Source: Niastella sp. OAS944
GTDB lineage: Bacteria; Bacteroidota; Bacteroidia; Chitinophagales; Chitinophagaceae
Reading direction: 5' to 3'
Length of the DNA: 64,000 nucleotides
Assembly (NCBI GenBank): GCA_024809215.1
Contig: JANUBW010000011.1
Location: forward strand, 272,543-336,542
This document shows positions 62,540 through 64,000 of this stretch, piece by piece (position 1 is the first letter of the stretch; each line of letters begins with the position of its first letter). The position numbers were made by a program, and so were the translations under genes. The notes below the pieces were generated by a model. It did no database searches. It was not told the origin of the DNA and saw only the letters and a program-made list of their open reading frames with translations.

Positions 62540-63808
62540 TTACTTCTTCTGTCCCCATACTGATAGCTCTAACAGGTGAAAGAATCCGGTATACCCATCA
62601 ATAGATCCCCAGCTATCAATATTCTTCCAGCCAATATAGCGAACAGGTGGTACGCCATTTGGAAATTCAAACTCCTGGCCATCGTTTGCCACCTGTATAT
62701 CTTCATTGGAGTTTTGTCCAACCTCCCAACCTGAAGGTTTGGTCATTGTCCATTCACCAAGTTTTACCCAGCCAACATTAGGATCGGTATTATTGGCGTT
62801 GGAACTTACTACATTAGGTTTATTGGTGCCCCATATTTCCCAATGGTGCGGGTTACCGTGATTAAAAATATAGTTGTCTTTACGTTGCCAGATCTTGAAC
62901 CGGCTTAATACAAACTTTGAAGCACCACTCTTATCAAGATCGATGGGTATCCATACCGGCAGATCGTATTTCTCTTTGGTATGGAACATGCTGGTAACGT
63001 TGCCATCGTACAAATTTTTCATCACATAGGTATTGTTATAGTCCACGGCATTCACCATGTTCAAACCGGAGTTGGGTTTTGGGTCGAACTGTGGAATGAA
63101 ATTGGCAAAATTGGTCCTTACATCATTGAACTTTGTTTTATCTAATGCCTCTTCATAAATAGGTGTGATCTTAACCCGCAATGTATCACTGTGATTATCC
63201 CAGCGGTCGCGGGCATAAATGCCCCAGGTACGTTCAACCGGTGGAAAGCCGCGAATATTGAAACTACCCTGTTTCATACTGGTATAATTGAAATCAACAT
63301 GCTGCCAGTCGCCCACCGAATCAATGGTCAATACTTCAAATACAATATTGGCCGAATCAACGTTCACATATTTTACATTGATGCCGCCAAAGGTTGAATC
63401 GGTCTTTATTGATTTAAATACATTCACAATAGGCGGGGTCAATGGTTTTACTGTTACAGAAACCGGTTCCGACACCACCTCAGCTCTGCTTACTGCATAC
63501 AGTTCAACATTTCTTTCTTCGGTATCCCCAAATCCATCTACCAATAATTTTTTCTGAAACATAGACACCTTCACTTCTTTCGGTTGCCCCTTCAATGTAT
63601 ACACAGCCTTTACATACAACAGGTTTTCATTATCGGGCAGGGTATAAGTGATCAACGCGGCGCCGGCCAAATTGGTCACCTTTACATTACTGATGGCGCC
63701 GGGCGCAGTTTTATCAGTTGAAAGCGGATTTCTGTCATCTTTTTTACAGGCGCTGACAAGCATACACAACATCAGCCAACCTGTTATAACATATTTACCT
63801 GGTTTCAT
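62540..63808 (-). CDS. DUF4959/DUF5126/DUF5000-type surface lipoprotein
   Basis: 422 residues; lipobox WLMLCMLVSAC (Cys about 21). DUF4959-like N-terminal Ig domain (TDKTAPGAISNVKVTNLAGAALITYTLP, about 33-125), a DUF5126-like middle domain (about 128-225), and a C-terminal DUF5000 discoidin-like carbohydrate-binding domain (about 260-420; HTKEKYDLPVWIPIDLDKSG, FKIWQRKDNYIFNHGNPHHWEIWG). Predicted to be exposed at the cell surface next to SusCD and to bind the glycan. A group II intron ends about 30 bp upstream of its ATG, so its transcription from genes further upstream would pass through the intron. Confidence 0.85.
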   Translation of the reverse strand: MKPGKYVITGWLMLCMLVSACKKDDRNPLSTDKTAPGAISNVKVTNLAGAALITYTLPDNENLLYVKAVYTLKGQPKEVKVSMFQKKLLVDGFGDTEERNVELYAVSRAEVVSEPVSVTVKPLTPPIVNVFKSIKTDSTFGGINVKYVNVDSANIVFEVLTIDSVGDWQHVDFNYTSMKQGSFNIRGFPPVERTWGIYARDRWDNHSDTLRVKITPIYEEALDKTKFNDVRTNFANFIPQFDPKPNSGLNMVNAVDYNNTYVMKNLYDGNVTSMFHTKEKYDLPVWIPIDLDKSGASKFVLSRFKIWQRKDNYIFNHGNPHHWEIWGTNKPNVVSSNANNTDPNVGWVKLGEWTMTKPSGWEVGQNSNEDIQVANDGQEFEFPNGVPPVRYIGWKNIDSWGSIDGYTGFFHLLELSVWGQKK

Positions 63809-63837
63809 TGTAAAATGGTTTAGCGTTAATAATGGTT

Positions 63838-63913
63838 GGTAAGTAAACCCGGGTATTGCAACCCGAGATTCTGTTAGAACCGTGCGTAACAGTCTCCCGT
63901 TACACGGCTCCGA
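63838..63913 (-). ncRNA. Group II intron 3' end: domains V and VI
   Basis: On the minus strand domain V is the 34-nt hairpin at 63877-63910. It opens GAGCCGUG with the catalytic AGC triad, has a GAGA tetraloop, a 2-nt CG bulge on the 3' side, and closes CACGGUUC. All stem positions pair (with G-U allowed). Domain VI follows as CUCGGGU / ACCCGGG with a likely branch-point A in UUUACUUAC. The predicted 3' splice site is near 63838, about 30 nt before the lipoprotein ATG. This is the classic end structure of a bacterial group II intron. Confidence 0.85.
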
Positions 63914-64000
63914 TTATCTTACCGTTGGTATAGATTTGAGTAATTTCCAATGAGCAAATAAGGTTGGTTGTCGTACAGATATCCCGTGCAGCCATCTCAT
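63914..64000 (-). CDS. ltrA: Group II intron-encoded reverse transcriptase/maturase, C-terminal fragment
   Basis: Only the last 28 codons and the TAA stop (63914-63916) are in the window; the rest lies beyond 64000. The peptide ends GISVRQPTLFAHWKLLKS-like (visible motif VRQPTLFAHW), similar to the last residues of bacterial group II intron maturases, and the stop lies three bases before intron domain V. The frame is continuous to the edge. Identification rests mainly on its position directly before domains V and VI. Confidence 0.65.
   Translation of the reverse strand: MRWLHGISVRQPTLFAHWKLLKSIPTVR

Overview
The window comes from a Bacteroidota chromosome, most likely a soil-type Chitinophagaceae (Niastella/Chitinophaga-like). 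Signs of this are two SusC/SusD pairs, lipobox-rich surface lipoproteins, a type IX secretion (T9SS) C-terminal domain, an UpxY/NusG-type capsule antiterminator, Bacteroidota-type promoters (TTTG, about 19-21 nt, TAnnTTTG) and a very dense set of carbohydrate-active enzymes. The exact genus cannot be fixed from the sequence alone.

Layout. (1) 1-9483, all minus strand: a capsule/exopolysaccharide operon. It reads UpxY-like antiterminator, UDP-HexNAc dehydrogenase, UDP-sugar 4-epimerase, Wza-like export lipoprotein, Wzc-like tyrosine kinase, ABC exporter, and two tandem paralogous GT2 glycosyltransferases, the last cut by the window edge. A repeat-bearing leader of about 340 nt precedes it and two internal hairpins may be antitermination targets. 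(2) 9484-14573: intergenic repeats, mannonate dehydratase uxuA divergent from a LacI-family regulator with a LacI-type operator between them, then a rhomboid protease and an alpha/beta hydrolase. (3) 15034-19725: AraC regulator, a secreted beta-helix protein, a YhcH-family protein and a GH29 fucosidase. (4) 19819-22362: a four-gene minus-strand cassette that differs from its surroundings. It encodes a PAAR protein with a C-terminal M35-like zinc peptidase, a stand-alone protein resembling the N-terminal domain of M35 peptidases (possible immunity protein), a Cap15-like 2TM/beta-barrel protein, and an Abi-like HEPN protein. No CD-NTase is present. (5) 22591-42860: a long minus-strand polysaccharide-utilisation region: SusC, SusD, FAS1 lipoprotein, GH2, GH95, GH31, PL5/PL38-like lyase, GH29, GH88 and a large beta-helix/T9SS protein. 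(6) 43070-49732: an acidic protein, a CYTH protein, GH36 plus a second PL5/PL38-like lyase, a TPR protein, a 21-bp tandem array and a DUF5063-like protein. (7) 49934-63808: a second polysaccharide locus: an (alpha/alpha)6 glycosidase, GH105, GH29, SusD, SusC, GH28-like, and DUF4998 and DUF4959/DUF5000-type lipoproteins. (8) 63838-64000: the 3' end of a group II intron (reverse-transcriptase C-terminus, domains V and VI) just upstream of the last lipoprotein gene.

How the genes work together. Four fucosidases (three GH29, one GH95), two uronate lyases, GH88 and GH105 unsaturated-uronide hydrolases, GH2, GH31, GH36, GH28 and UxuA point to one or more acidic, fucosylated, galactose- and uronate-containing polysaccharides. 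They would be imported through two SusCD systems and their uronate funnelled through UxuA. LacI-type operator matches near uxuA/lacI, GH2 and GH28 suggest shared control. The most unusual parts are the PAAR-M35/Cap15-like/HEPN cassette, the 21-bp dyad array, the group II intron, and a dispersed repeat family that supplies the stop codons of two genes.
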